Origin: Mansonella perstans
Lineage: Eukaryota > Nematoda > Chromadorea > Rhabditida > Onchocercidae
Assembly (NCBI GenBank): GCA_037074765.1
Contig: JBAMDO010000577.1
Span: 62,001-126,000 of the forward strand
Direction of reading: 5' to 3'
DNA: 64,000 bases
Shown here: positions 1-13,400 of the stretch, one piece after another
Layout of the letters: each line of letters begins with the position of its first letter
Numbering within the stretch: the first letter of the stretch is position 1
The notes under the pieces: generated by a model
Databases searched by the model: none
What the model saw: only the letters and a program-made list of their open reading frames with translations
Told to the model about the DNA's origin: nothing
Program-made: the position numbers and the translations under genes

Positions 1-3000
1 TGATTTTCGACCATTAAACTAGTCGTTGTGATGAGTCATCTTTCATTCCTAAAAAAGAAATGAAAAAAAATAGGAATTTTCTGAGTTACAAGAACTTACC
101 AAACAATTGATATGTTCCGATATGGCCAAATTTGTGTGTGTCATTTCAGGACAAATGTTAAATCATACACAAAGTACCAACAAGGACATATCAAATTATT
201 ATCCTAAAGGCCAAGTCAAGCTTGGCCAGTTTTAATAGAACTATATTAAGGAAATGCTTATTCAATCTTTGCTGCCATAATTACTCATGATTTCCTATCT
301 TTCCATCTCCTTTAGCACAATATTTTTCAAATTTCAACATTCTTTGTTTTCCACCCAATTGCTACGTTGTCTTTTTTTAATAGTTTTTTTTTTTTTTTTT
401 TTTTTTTTGTGATTCAGTGTGAGTTTTTCCTGTGGCCTAGCCTAGTAGGATGAAAGGGTTGCCAAGCAATAACAGTGTGATAGGTAATCATTTCTACTTC
501 TATCACTTAATGAAAGAAGCAAAGATCTGATAAAGATACTCATTATCAGTAATGACATTGAAAAGCATTGCTGATAAGATTTTTAAGGTACCTTCTGTGA
601 ACAAATTTGGGGAAAAATTTTGAAAAAATTGAAAGAAATTGTCAAGCACTTATTCATTCACTAACTTACTTTTTAAAAACAAACAAAACAGTTAATTAAT
701 TAACTTGTTAAATAAATGAACCCCTGTAAGTATGAGATATGAGCAAACGACTGACTAAATTGCTCTTCAGTAAACATCGGAAATTGAAATTGATGATGTA
801 ATTGAGAAAATTTATAAGAATGGAAAGACTGAAGCAAAATAGTTACTAACATAACCTACCAAAATATACTAATTACCAGACTCTGTAATTGTCAACTAAT
901 AAAGTTAACTGGTTGCTGGATTGGTCATAAGTTCACTAAAAAAAATTTTTTTGCTTTTAATCCTTCAATTTGTCAAAATTGATTCCATTAATTTTTAGGG
1001 AAAAAAATTAAGCAAATAAATCAGTAATAAGTGCATGATGACAAATTGAATTTGAGCAAGAAAAAACCTGTCCAAATTCCGCTTGTTGAAATATCATCGA
1101 TAAAAAGCTTATAGAGAGCATTGCATAGGTCACTATGTGTACCAGTGAAGGTCAGATCATTATGATCATTATGAAAGGTCAGATCATTATGAAGGTCGAT
1201 TGTGACAAAATGTCAGAGTAATTCAGTTGTTCTGAAACGATCGATTTCCGAAGACGTGATTAGTTTGCTCTATTTTTATATATCTGTATTACAAACGATA
1301 TTCATAGCAGGAAAAATTTCTTAACGGGTTTTTAGAAATAACAGGAATATTAAATCGTTATTTTGTTGTCTTTCATTCAGACGTTTTGACAAAGTTAGTC
1401 TGCTTTTCTCTATCTATCCATTACTTTACTAATAATTTGATAATATTTACTGTGATACATCAGTATATTTAACAAAAATTTGTGATGACGTAAGCAATTG
1501 GAAACTGACCGGAATTCTTGATCGGAAGAGCACGCTGAGAAAAAGTTCATAAAAGAAATAAACTTTATCAGCTCAGTTATGCTACAATGATATAAATAGA
1601 AAATAAAAATGGAAATTTGCACAGTGCCATTAATGAGAATGAAATAATTGGAATTTGGGTTATATCAAAGTAATTTCAGAAATATTCGTCAAAGTGTCGA
1701 AGTTTTATGAAAGTTTAAATGAAAATCGAAAAAACCTTTCTCTTGTTTATATTTACGATGTGAAAAAAACTTTGGAAATGCTATTGAACGAACAGAAATG
1801 CTAAAAAACGAAAATGAAACAGAAATGCTTTTGAACGCTTAGCTAAAATAACAAATGTTAACCTATGATCACTAACAGGCGCAGGCATATTTCAATTTTG
1901 AAATAATTTAAATTTTTGAATTCATTCAAGAAATAACGTTGCGATTATATAAGAAGAAGTGATTGACCTTTATTTCATCTTAATCTCACTGAGAGAGGAA
2001 GAGGGAAAAAAAGGTCAAAAATTCGTCATTACGTAATATTGTAATACTGAATAGAAATGAAACGAAGTGCAAAAATAATACAAATAATTTGAGAACAATA
2101 ATTAATCTTGCTTTTTATTGGAACCAAAATAGTTTAGAAATATAACAATTAGAAAATGAGAATGATTTGGTGAATTTTAAAGCTAAGGACTGAGGAAGTG
2201 GGAAAACCTGTGGCTTTAACATGGGTAAAACCTGTTCCCAAGAAAAACCCGTATAGAAGGCATACATTCAGCGTATTTTTGCTCATTAAAACTATTGCAC
2301 ACAGTTATAGTGGATAGTTATTTAGCCGATTCAATTAGAATTAACGATGATCCATTAGTGTAAAATGCATAACTCTTTGAACATCAGTACTGAACTTTAA
2401 TTTTAGAAAATTTCTTCTTGAAAAACACTTGTTACACTCTGCTGTTCTCTTTTAACATAAATCAGTCCAGAAATGACTGATATAATTCTGAATTTCATAA
2501 AGAGAAATTTGGCATAACAATCGGATTTCCTCTGCTCTATATAAATTATTTCATTTTATACTAACAAAGACATATGTCTTTTTCACATTTCATTCAATCT
2601 TGAATCATTTTAAATTTTCTTTTCGAAAAAGATTTTTTCTTCTTTTGGTCAATTAAAATTGAACACATTTGCAATTAATAGCATTACATATGATTTTCTG
2701 GGAATAACATTGGACAATCGTTATTATTCCTTATTATTGTAAAATAATTATGAATTTTCATGATTCTTTCGAAATACATTCGTGTCATAAAAGTTTCCCA
2801 GTTTTCCGGCATAATTGATTTTCGTCAAATTTGCTTACTCATTTCATCAATATTTAGAGACACTAATAAGTGCAATTCAAAGTATGAATCATTTTTACCT
2901 GAGTTGTAGAATTCTGAGCTAAACTTAAAGTGAAAGGTATAGACAGATAATTTATTTGTTATCGTTTATATTTCAACATAATAGGAATTTTTATAAAGTT

Positions 3001-4880
3001 TAAAGTGCATTGAAAAACTGTTCTATGAGTGTCAACCAATTGTCATCTTATTGGTATATCAAAAGGTACAGAACAATTTGTATATAATGAAAAAATGGTG
3101 ATAAAACTGGGGATAGTTTTCTGATGAATGACCTTATTGATGAAAACAGAGTTGTTTAATTTTCTACGGTCCATAACTGAAAGCTTGCAATAGAATAAAA
3201 AAGTGTAATGGGCGTGAAAATCAATGCCAAAAAAAGGTTAAGAAGAGATGGAAGATGAAAGGGAAGGCTTACGCATAAATATTTTTGTTCCAGGAATAAA
3301 TTTTACAGAATTTACAGATACATTAGCAATAGTTTTTCACAAGAATTTAAAATTGAAAAAGAGCAAAGACTGATTTGGAATTTTGTAAATATTTGGAAGG
3401 AACGAGCATCTATCAGCTCAAGTAACTAAAATAAGTTTATGTCAGTTTGGTGTTTGAGAAGGATAACTTGAAAGAAAGAATAGAAAGGAGTAATTTAGTT
3501 TTTAAATAGCGCTGCTGCTATGCAAAAAAGTTCGTTCTATTTTAGTACTGTGTTGAAAAGTTAAAGAAGATGTTGAAATAATTTTTCATCTTATTGTTTA
3601 TAATTTTACCATTTAAAACTCTAATTAATTCACGAGAACCCTGAAAGCTCAGATTCCAAGTTTCATTAATAGAAATATCTGCGGTTGATTGTGGTTACAC
3701 TTCTTTTGTTTCATTGCAGCGATTCATATTGTAAAATTCTGTTTAAATTTGAAGTGCAAGTTACAATTATAAAAATGTTCAATCCTAAATATTACTTCCA
3801 AAACTTACAGATTAGAATATTTGTATTGCGACAGTTTAATTTAACTCTGTCTCGAATGATCAGAATCTTGATTTGCCCGCATGCAGATTTTGTCTGAGGC
3901 TTCCAGTGCACCTTATTATTTTGCCCATTGTTTTCTTACTTGCCGCTATAGGGCTTTACAGGTTGCAGTAAATTCTTAAAGCTTAGTATGGAATTTTTTG
4001 GGAAGGCTCCACCCTCTAAGGTTATCTACCGAGGCCTAGCCAGTCTAGAGGTATTTTGTTTAGATCCTTTTGTTAGATGGATGTCGAAATTAAAAAAAAA
4101 AGGACTTATAGTGACAAATAAAGACAAAGATTCCCTCTGATTAATAATCGCTCCATACTGTGTCTTCATGGATGAAAAGTTTTTGATTAGTAAATGAGGT
4201 GGCAAAAGTGAAAGGAGAAGCGAGAGATAAAACGTAAAATATATTCAGGATAGCAGTAATAGCATTTATGTTGAATTAATAGCGCGCTGGAGCATCGGGA
4301 ATTTTATACAGCACATCTTTATTTTTTCATGTAAGTGGAACTGTTATTTCTTTAATTAATTCAAGTTGTATCTCGTAAACATAAATTTGTAATATTGCCA
4401 TACTCAAGAACAGTTCGGCAGTTTATCTTCGCTTTTTAAGATTTGATACATAATTAGTACTTGAACTATCAGTCTCACACTTTTTTCAAATTTAAAAGAA
4501 TGACGTTTTGAAATCAATTGTGTAGCAATTTTGATAAAAAGTTTCAATTTTAAGCACAATATATCTATTAAAATGTTAGCCTTGTAGCAATTTTGATAAA
4601 AAGTTTCAATTTTAAGCACAATATATCTATTAAAATGTCAGCCTTCATTTCTTAGCTCTGCAAAGCCAATAGAACATGAAAATTTCTGGAATAATTTCAA
4701 CCATTTTAGTCTTGTTATGGCCATTCAAAATTCATTTATAGTCTCAATATATTCCAAGCTTTACCAAAGATCTTCCAAAAATTGTTAATATAAAGCTATT
4801 GTTGCATAATGTTTTATTCTGAAGCAGTAAACAAAGTTAGTAAATAACATAGGTAGGGTCGACCACTGAGCTGGTTTACG
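1..4880. other. gene-poor AT-rich left arm
   Basis: I find no supportable gene in this stretch. Open frames are short (about 70 codons), have no recognisable motif, and lack paired splice sites. It holds a T-homopolymer near 385-408, a short direct repeat (GGTCAGATCATTATGA motif, about 1150-1195), and the tandem duplication listed separately at 4522-4645. It may be intergenic DNA or a long intron of a gene lying outside the window. Confidence 0.6.
4522..4645. repeat. two-copy 62-bp tandem duplication
   Basis: Two head-to-tail copies of a 62-bp unit (4522-4583 and 4584-4645) differ at only about one base, so the duplication is recent or is being homogenised. It creates a repeated open frame on the minus strand that I treat as an artefact. 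Confidence 0.9.
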
Positions 4881-4885
4881 GCAGT

Positions 4886-5877
4886 ATGAGAAATTTTTTG
4901 GAAGAATTCGAAAAAACACCAGTCGTACGGGAGAACTGGGGATCCCAAATGCCCAAGTCATTGACTTTCCTTTTTCTTGTGTATATCTCTCCTGCTTTTT
5001 GTTGGATTGGTTACAGTAATACTAAAAGGTACATATTCATGCATAATGAATTGAAAAAAGATTTACAATGGAGGATATTACTGCTAAATGATAGACAAAA
5101 AACTACATTATTGCAACAGGCGCTTTTTTGGTATCGAAAACACGGTGATTATGACAGACTGATAGTAAGTCGAGAAGCTTCGACTTCGATTTTAATCATT
5201 GAGTCAATATAACTTACACCGAAACATTTTTGCAAAAACTCAATTCGAAAAAGTCAGTTGACATTACCATAAGTTTATGTTAAACTGTATTTAGAATAAA
5301 CTCTTGATCGCTATTTGACGTTTTCTGTAAGGATGTTAGTTACTGTATTACTGTCAGTTCTTTAAATTATTTTTACTACAGTGTGCTTATTATAGAACTG
5401 TTGATAATGAAACAGATGATGATGTCACTGAGTATAAATCTAACTAAAGCAAAATATTGAAGTACATAGTCATTTACTTTATCTTATTTTCAGGAAAAAA
5501 CTATTCGTAGTAGTACGGTATGAAACTGTACTAAAGTAGACTGTACAGAGGATGAAAATCTTCATTCTATCTGATAAATATTGATCTTGACCATTGACCA
5601 TGTTATCGTAAATAATCTATTGCTTAACATAAACAACAAAAAATAATTCATGCTGGGAAAAATTTTTGATAATTTAAAAAAAGAAATAGAACAAATATCA
5701 TTATAGATTAAGCAGAATACAGTGATTTGTTAAATGTTGTAGTTAAAATTATCTATATTTTCTACTTTCAGCAAGTATTATCCAATCATTTAAATAATAA
5801 AACTGGTAAAATTTGAAAATTTAATTTAAGGAAATTTCGATAATAACAAAAGGATTGAATTTCCAGAAAGTAATTAA
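4886..5877 (+). CDS. unrecognised small protein gene, possibly membrane-anchored
   Basis: I do not recognise this protein. The model has four exons, 4886-5164, 5494-5517, 5772-5805 and 5831-5877, giving 127 aa with consistent phases. The donor after exon 1 (GTAAGT) and the acceptors TTTTCAG and CTTTCAG are good; the last acceptor (TTTAAG) is weaker. The ATG lies one base after a GGCAG acceptor-like site, which fits trans-splicing. Residues about 24-43 (LTFLFLVYISPAFCWIGY) are hydrophobic and could be one membrane segment. A charged region rich in K, R, Q and W follows (KKDLQWRILLLNDRQ). The size and shape recall small mitochondrial or ER membrane proteins, but I cannot name a family. An alternative 3' end could use the acceptor at 5866 and the open frame to about 6183. 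Confidence 0.45.
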
Positions 5878-6065
5878 GAAAAGTTTCTTAAAAGAAAGAG
5901 AAATTACTAGAAGAAAAATGGAAATAAAAAAAGCCTCTTTGGTTGGTGAACTGCAGAATTCACTGGAGAAGGACTATTTGATAGATTTCAATTGCTATCG
6001 CTTTCCTACAACTGTGATACATACCAGCTGCCGAAAATATTTTTTATATTTTGGTAGAGCAGATT

Positions 6066-6120
6066 GCCACATATATATATATATATGCACACACACACAC
6101 ATACATATATATATACAAAT
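6066..6120. repeat. AT/AC dinucleotide microsatellite
   Basis: An (AT)n run, then (CA)n, then (AT)n again forms a compound microsatellite. It lies in non-coding DNA or a 3' UTR of the small upstream gene. Confidence 0.9.
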
Positions 6121-6200
6121 AATGCACAGGGATTTAGTCAAGTTTGCTTTATCGAAGATGCCAAATTCGAAAAATTATTACAGATAAATGAAAATCATTA

Positions 6201-6231
6201 GTCTTATATGTATTAGTCATACATATAAGAC
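6201..6231. other. perfect 13-bp hairpin
   Basis: Bases 6201-6213 (GTCTTATATGTAT) are the exact reverse complement of 6219-6231, with a 5-base loop. It has no T-run typical of a Pol III terminator and no recognised RNA fold beyond the stem. Confidence 0.7.
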
Positions 6232-6990
6232 GACTAAACAGCTGTTTATAATATTAGGTTTTAAAATAAATGAAATTGTAACATCATTATTCACAGTTGA
6301 AGGGCGACCAATGAAAACATCGACCATCTGTTTAATATGTGTCAATAACCTTATTAAAATAGATTTAAAAAAATATATATATTACTAAAAGTTTCTTTTC
6401 CTATAAAAAATTACATTCCAGTACACTGTATAAGAGAACAAGCTGAGTAATTAAAATATTTTCACATAAACCAGCAATAACAATCCATAAAATCATCAAA
6501 TAAATTCATTCCAAAACAATTTAGCCAACCATTCAGTGTTTATTTGAGAAGTCATAACGGTCTTACAAATAATATAAAAAGCATAAATTCATTAAGATGA
6601 ATCAAGTTAATGTGCAATCTTTATAGAAGTGTAAAAATGCAATTATGAGAATTTACCTAAGCAGACAACCTATGTAAAGTAATTGCTTGATTGCATCGAA
6701 ACATTATGAAGCATGCAGCGTATTTTAACATAAGCAAGAACATACTGGTACTTTAAAGACGGTAATTTGAAAATTTATGCTATAGTAAAAGCGATAATAT
6801 TAATTTTTAAAATGTGAGAATTTTTTCTTATTTTTTCAGCAAAAATCGTTCAGCTCGAGGATTAAATATGAGATTAAACATAAATATGAGATTAAATATT
6901 GAATATATTAAATTTAGACTAAATATTAAACATATTGGCAACTATAACATCAGTAGAAAGCTTGAAAAATTCAAATTTAACATTTCAAAT

Positions 6991-7283
6991 TCAATACTTG
7001 TCTATTTTGCTCGTACTACTCGATATTTCACAATCACAAACACCTGAAGTAGAACAAATAGATTAATTATTAAAAATGAAAATTAAATTTGGCTCCAATT
7101 ATTTTGCAAATCAAATACCAAAGAGAAAAAAATAAAGAGAGCGCATTTATACAGACGCATTTCAAGCTAAAAAAATTAGCTCCAAACGTCAAAACTTACG
7201 TTTTACATAATTCCCAAGATTCTTCTTATCATTGAGTGATAAATCAGCTCTCTTATGGACATCGTTGAACTTGACATAATCAT
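6991..7283 (-). other. possible alternative 3' exons of the ced-1-like gene
   Basis: Two exon-like blocks lie downstream of the main stop: 7283-7200 (acceptor TTATTCAG, donor C|GTAAGT) and 7043-6991 (acceptor CTACTTCAG, ending in TGA). They join in phase to a donor inside the last main exon (A|GTATAA after 7487). The result would replace the last four residues with about 45 others, including a DYVKF tyrosine motif and a lysine-rich stretch. All three phases match, which is the main support; the internal donor is weak. Confidence 0.4.
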
Positions 7284-7472
7284 CTGAATAAAAGTAGAAA
7301 AGTGAATTCTTATACTTTTTGGGAAAAATCCTTAAAACAAGTAAGCATGTTGTTTAATAATAATACAGCAGAAGTTGAGCAACACTGGTTAATAAATGCA
7401 GGAACTATGCTATCTCGATATTCAACAATCATATTAAGCTAGCATTTATCAGTCACTTAAATAAATTCAAAT

Positions 7473-10400
7473 TCAAATGTTTATACTTTGAAGTCGATCG
7501 GATCGATCCTTATTCATCGCGCACTCTAACGTATTACTCTTTTCTGAAAGTTCACCATTTGTTATAGGCATAGTCTTTTTATAGAGTGGATTGTTGAATC
7601 CGTTCTTGTTTGAGGTTAGTTCGTTATTTCTTACTGATGGATGATAACTGAAACAACAAATGAAAATTGCTTTGTTATCTTTTTCAATGACTTCCATAAA
7701 TAACATATCGGAGTGTGTGCCAATGATAAATTATTTTAATTACATCAAAATAAATCTAACTGAGAAAATGATCTATAGAGACACATTGAAAAGCCTATAT
7801 ATCTAAAGCCTACGCATATACATTTGTTCTCTTTACCATTTTTCCACTTTCTTGAATTTAGGAGAAGAAAAAAGATGGAGGAAAGAGGAAAGATCACCAA
7901 TAGAAGTATCCGAGAATTAATAGAAGTATCTGAGAATTAAAATAGAAGTCCTGATATATTTTTATATAAATATTACCGCGCTTGAGTCATTTTTTGCTAC
8001 CAACAAAAACGATAATCGACAAAGTTACAAACTTACATGATCGTCGGAACGATAGGAGTACGTTCCTTCATATATTTTCGTCGATAGTAGAGAACAAGGA
8101 TTACGAGAACGATGATTATCGTAAGCAGGATTTTAGCAGCTGCGCTGACCCATGCAGTGTGTTGTCGTGACAAATGAAGTTCTTAATTTTTTTACCATTA
8201 AATAATAAGTAAAACTGAAACAATATATTTTAAGTTATAGTAATGGTAAGGTAGTTATAGAATTTAATCTTAGACATGAACTTATATTAATTTTTGATGA
8301 ATAAAGCTAAAAGTTACACTGAAATATCACTTTACTAAATTTGTAAGAATTTCCCATTCGTAGTTTAATTTCAAATTTTTGATATCACAATTAATGTCAA
8401 ATAATAATAATAATTAATAATAAAATAATAATAATAATAACAATAATAATAGTGGTAATAATAATATCAATACCTATTATGGAAACTTACTTTTATCACT
8501 GTTTCCTGAACATTTCAAAACGTGGTTTGTGCTTTCTACAGTAACTTAATCCGTCTTAAGAATGTTTATATTTTGTCATATTCATTTCCCAATCACTGTC
8601 CTCTACATGTTTCTGACTTCGCTATCTTAAAGAATGAAAGGAATTTTATACCGGTAGAACCACAGAAGAGATTGTTTTTGTTGCAACAACCAATCACCGG
8701 GTCGCAGATTTCCCCTTCACCGCAGTTGCAAACTTTCGCACATTGTTCCCCCCAGAAATTTTCGGGACACACTACAAAAGATTATTATAAAATAGCAGCT
8801 AAGTAGTGATAAAATAGTTTTGCTTACACTTTGAAAAAAAAACCTATTTAAAATTTAAAAATGTATTTAAAATGGTATAGGCTTAAAAAATTTGTTTATA
8901 TTTCTATAAGCATATATGTGATTGATTGTTTAAAAAAAGATTTTACCTTTATCGCATTTGGGTCCGATGAAACCTGGATGACATACACATTCACCTGTTG
9001 TTGCTTGACATTTTGAATTTTTCATTTCACAGGAACATTGGAAAACACAGTCTGGGCCCCATGAACCTTCAGGACAATATTGATCGCATAGAACACCCAT
9101 AAGACCTGCAAAAACAAAAAACCAACTATATAATTAAAGAGGAATGCAAACAAAAATCTTAAACAATTCTAATCACTTTATCAATTTAAATAAATAAATT
9201 TTAAATTCAAATAAAAATTACCTGTGGCACAATGGCAAATACCGTTGATTGGGTTGCATAATTTGCGATCACTTTCACATCTGCATTCATTCAAACAATC
9301 TGGACCCCATTGACCCATCCCACAAGCTATAAGTATGATAGTAAAATTTTAATTCGATTTTAAATTCGAATCGAAAATGTCTCGGATAACTATCAGTGCA
9401 TATATAATACTATCTGATATTTTAAAATAATCTAACTTGCTCTGGCAGTACATGAATTCTGTTTAGTAGTGCTATAGAAAAATTACAAATATATCAAGGA
9501 ATCCGGTAACAGTACTTCAATATCTTGTTAGTTGAATTTCGAAGAGGAGAATCCTTCATCATTTTAAGAAATTGTGTTTTTCAAAAGCAAGTGTACAAAA
9601 AAAAGAAACTAACTGAATTCACAGTTTTCTCCCATGTAACCAGGCTTACAATGACATTCGCCGTCAACCGGATCACATTTACCATTATTCTTGCACTGGT
9701 TGCATGTTTGAGAGCAATTCATACCCCATGTACCGATCGGGCATTCTATAATATGCTTTTGGAGCGGACTCCGATAAATTCTGATAATAATTGCAGGACA
9801 TCCATTTCGTCATCCATAAACGAACAGGAAGAATTTGATTGCTATCTAGAAACATAAACTGAATCTCAGATACCTCGATTACATCTTGTGCCGGTGAAAC
9901 CACTGTAACATTGGCAGCTACCATCGATGCTATTGCATTCTGCATTTTTCGTGCAACTGCAATAGCTCTCGCAATTTTCACCCCACTTTTCAAACGGACA
10001 ACTTTGCTCACAAAGTACACCGCTTTGTCCGGATGGACATCTCAAACACTCGCCAGTATGTGGATTACATCCGTAACCGCAAATGCATTTTTGCGCACAT
10101 TTATCGCCGTAAGTACCAAAAGGACATTCTAAAAAGTTCGATGGAATGGATAACTGAAAATAACAAAATGGCAGAAATCTTTGAATTTCAAATTAATAAG
10201 TCAGAAGTAGTTGTAACAAATATAATAAATTTGGTCAAACCGGTGATAATTGAAACAGGATACATTTACAGCCTTTGAATTAGCAGGATTAATAATAATC
10301 AAAATTAGAATGTTGAAATGATCTAGGCAGGAATAAATCAGACAAAGTTTCAGGTTGATTAACATCTATTAGATTTATTTTTTCAGTTTAATTACTCTCT

Positions 10401-13400
10401 GACAAAACTTTTTCTGGTAGTTTCTTTGAAAGATTGCTTTCAAGAAAAAAGAAAATAAAAATTGAAACATAAATTCAAATAAAAAAACCTTGAAATTTCT
10501 TATGAAGTCCTAAAAAAAGTCAATAGTCACCTTTATCACATAGACGACCAGTATATCCTGGACGACACTCACACTTCCCAGAATCTCCCATACAAATTCC
10601 ATGGACACATGGACATGAACTCAAGCAATCCTTTTCATCCGAATGACATGACATCGAGCAATCTGGTCCTGAAAGCGATATTTATTTTCGAAATGAATTC
10701 GAAATCTGTTACGAATTGAACTTTAATTTACTTGAAATCTTCAAACCTCATGCAATTCAATCAATTCTCAAATCTATGCCGCAAAAATTTCAAATTTTTA
10801 AAAACCAACCAGCATATCCACTTGCACAATGGCATTCGCCATTTACTGGATTGCATGTTGCACCATTCCAACAGTAGCATTTCTGTGAGCAGTTAAGTCC
10901 ATAAAAATCCTAAAGTTGTGATGTGATTGATAATAATAGTCTAAAATTCAGCAAGTACCTTGTGGCTCTGGCTACATACATCAATACTGATATTATGCTT
11001 ATTTTACTTCATTAGGTAGATTAGTAAATGGAACAGTCATTGTTGTTTTTGTGCATCAGTGAGTAATTAATGAAATATTAAAGGTCTAACTTTGTTACAT
11101 GGAACTTCACAACTTTTTCCAGTCCATCCAGCTGGGCAAACACATTCACCAGTTAATGAATTGCAACCGGCACCATTTTTGCAATTGCAGGCTTGACATT
11201 CTGCACCACCATAACCACCCCAACAAGGCATATCACATTGTGGTCCTCGCCAACCTAAAATCATTTTATCGTTTATCACAACCTTCAATTAGTGCAATAT
11301 GTAGGTTGCAATCCTATACTAATAAATTAAATGAGCAATTATAGCAATATACCAGCAGTGCAGTTGCATGTACCATAACGATAATCACACAGAGCACCGT
11401 TTTTGCAGTTGCACCTTGATTCACAATTCCTACCGAATAGACCATCAGGACATTTTTCATCACAGCTGAAAAAGGAACTTGAAGACAGTGGAAATTTCCA
11501 AAGTTGTAAATAAAATCTTAAAACTAAAAATAAATCAACTTATGCACTAAATACTTAAATAATAACTCAATATTTGATAAAACCAATTTAATTAAAATAT
11601 TTCGGTAGTACAATAAAAAGCATGGAAAGTTCAAATCCTGTGATCTTAAAATCAGAAAGATTCTTTCATCTTTTACCGAATTCCCTGATAACCAGCAGAG
11701 CACATGCATTGTCCAGTGATCGGGTCACATTGTGAACCAGTACTCAGGCTACATTCGCATTCTTTTTCACAATTTTCACCATAATATGATATTGGACAGA
11801 AAGAGTTACAACCTGCTCCTGTATAACCTGGACGACAACTACAAGAACCAATGATTGGATGACATCTGAAATTGAAATTGAATTGGAATGCATGAATAAA
11901 TCTAATTTATAAATATGGCGAATGAAATGAAACGGAAAATAATACATCAAAAGATGGGAATGGTAAACTGAAATGATAAACTTAGCCATTTAAAAATTAC
12001 AGTTTCGTATTGTTTATATTGCAAGCGCATTTGTTCTCACAATTTGGCCCAAAACGATCGAACGGGCAAACTATAATTTCAATATTAAAAACCGATTTCA
12101 GATTGTTCAGATTGCAAAAATGAGAAAAAAATTTAGGAAATTTAATCAAAATAAGGGGGACGTAAATGAAAAATTAGCCAGAAGTAGCCGATTAAGCTTG
12201 ACCTATAGGTAATTGGAAATAAATTTAATTTGAAAATGAAGGAATGATAACAATTTGAGCAGTACTTTTCTCATGACATCGTTCGCCACGAAATCCATTT
12301 TGACAAATGCATTTTCCGCTCACCGGGTGACAATGGGCTTCGTTTACACAGTCACATTTTTGCGCACAATGAAAAAGAGCAATTAGTGAACGACTAATTA
12401 ATTTGAGATAATTTGCTAATTAATCGGAAATATTAATGTCACGAAATTAATTTTCTGTAAATTGGACATATATTATTTGCACCACTTACTTAAATTCAGA
12501 AAAAGCGTCAATTTTAGAGATAACAACAAAGCTGACTTTTGTTACGCCTAAGAAATGAGTAACAAAAGATTTAAAGTTTGCAAATTCTGATTTAAAACTA
12601 TGTAAGCATATTATCCCTAGCTATTCTCGTGATTGGTACATACTTTTTTGCCAAATGTACCCTCCGGACATGGCTCTTCACAGTACTTTCCGGTAAAGCC
12701 AACACAACGACAACGCCCAGTTACCGAATCACATTCATTTTGATTAAAACATAAACATTTTCTTGCACAGTTAATTCCATAATATCCTTTTTGACATTTC
12801 TTTTCACAAAACCGACCCTAAATTTCAAAATTAATTTTAATTTTTGCATAAATTAAGCTACCGAATGAAATTTTAATCTGGACCATTCAAAAAACAACTA
12901 TACTATCAGAAAAAGACAGCCGGAAAGAAACAAAAGTTGAAATGAATACTAGCAATGACTGTAACTGAACTAATTTAAATTAAATTGAAATAAACTTCAG
13001 TTATAATCAGTCTTTCCAATTGCACCATTATTTTAGGCTTTTCAAATATGTCAAAAAAGTTTGAAACAAATAACTAACCGAAAACCCAGCAGTACACAGA
13101 CAACTGCCGTCTTTTTTGTTGCAATATGCACCATTTTGGCATTTGCAATCATGTATGCAATCCGGTCCATGCTTCCCCTTAATTAAATAATTAATATGCT
13201 TTGTAAATATTTCAGAAACAGGGTATTTCAGTTGAAGATGATATTTTATTAAGAATTTTAACTCAATAAAAAAATTCATAGTTCATTTCAAAAATTCATT
13301 TTGTCGCAAAAGCTAAAATTGTGGAAAAATTCCCACTTTTTCACATTCTTCAAGACATAATGGACCGGAAAATCCAGGAGCACATTTACATAAGCCGTCA

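Larger units (their letters stand above)
5878..7472. other. intergenic stretch with microsatellite and possible ced-1 3' exons
   Basis: This gap lies between the small plus-strand gene and the 3' end of the ced-1-like gene. It holds a TA/CA microsatellite, a perfect 13-bp hairpin, A-rich repeats around 6860-6910, and two minus-strand exon-like blocks (listed separately) that could extend the receptor tail. No other gene is supportable. Confidence 0.5.

Noticed and set aside
9525..10278. Plus-strand open frames opposite the EGF exons
   Set aside because: They are antisense shadows of cysteine-rich exons on the minus strand.
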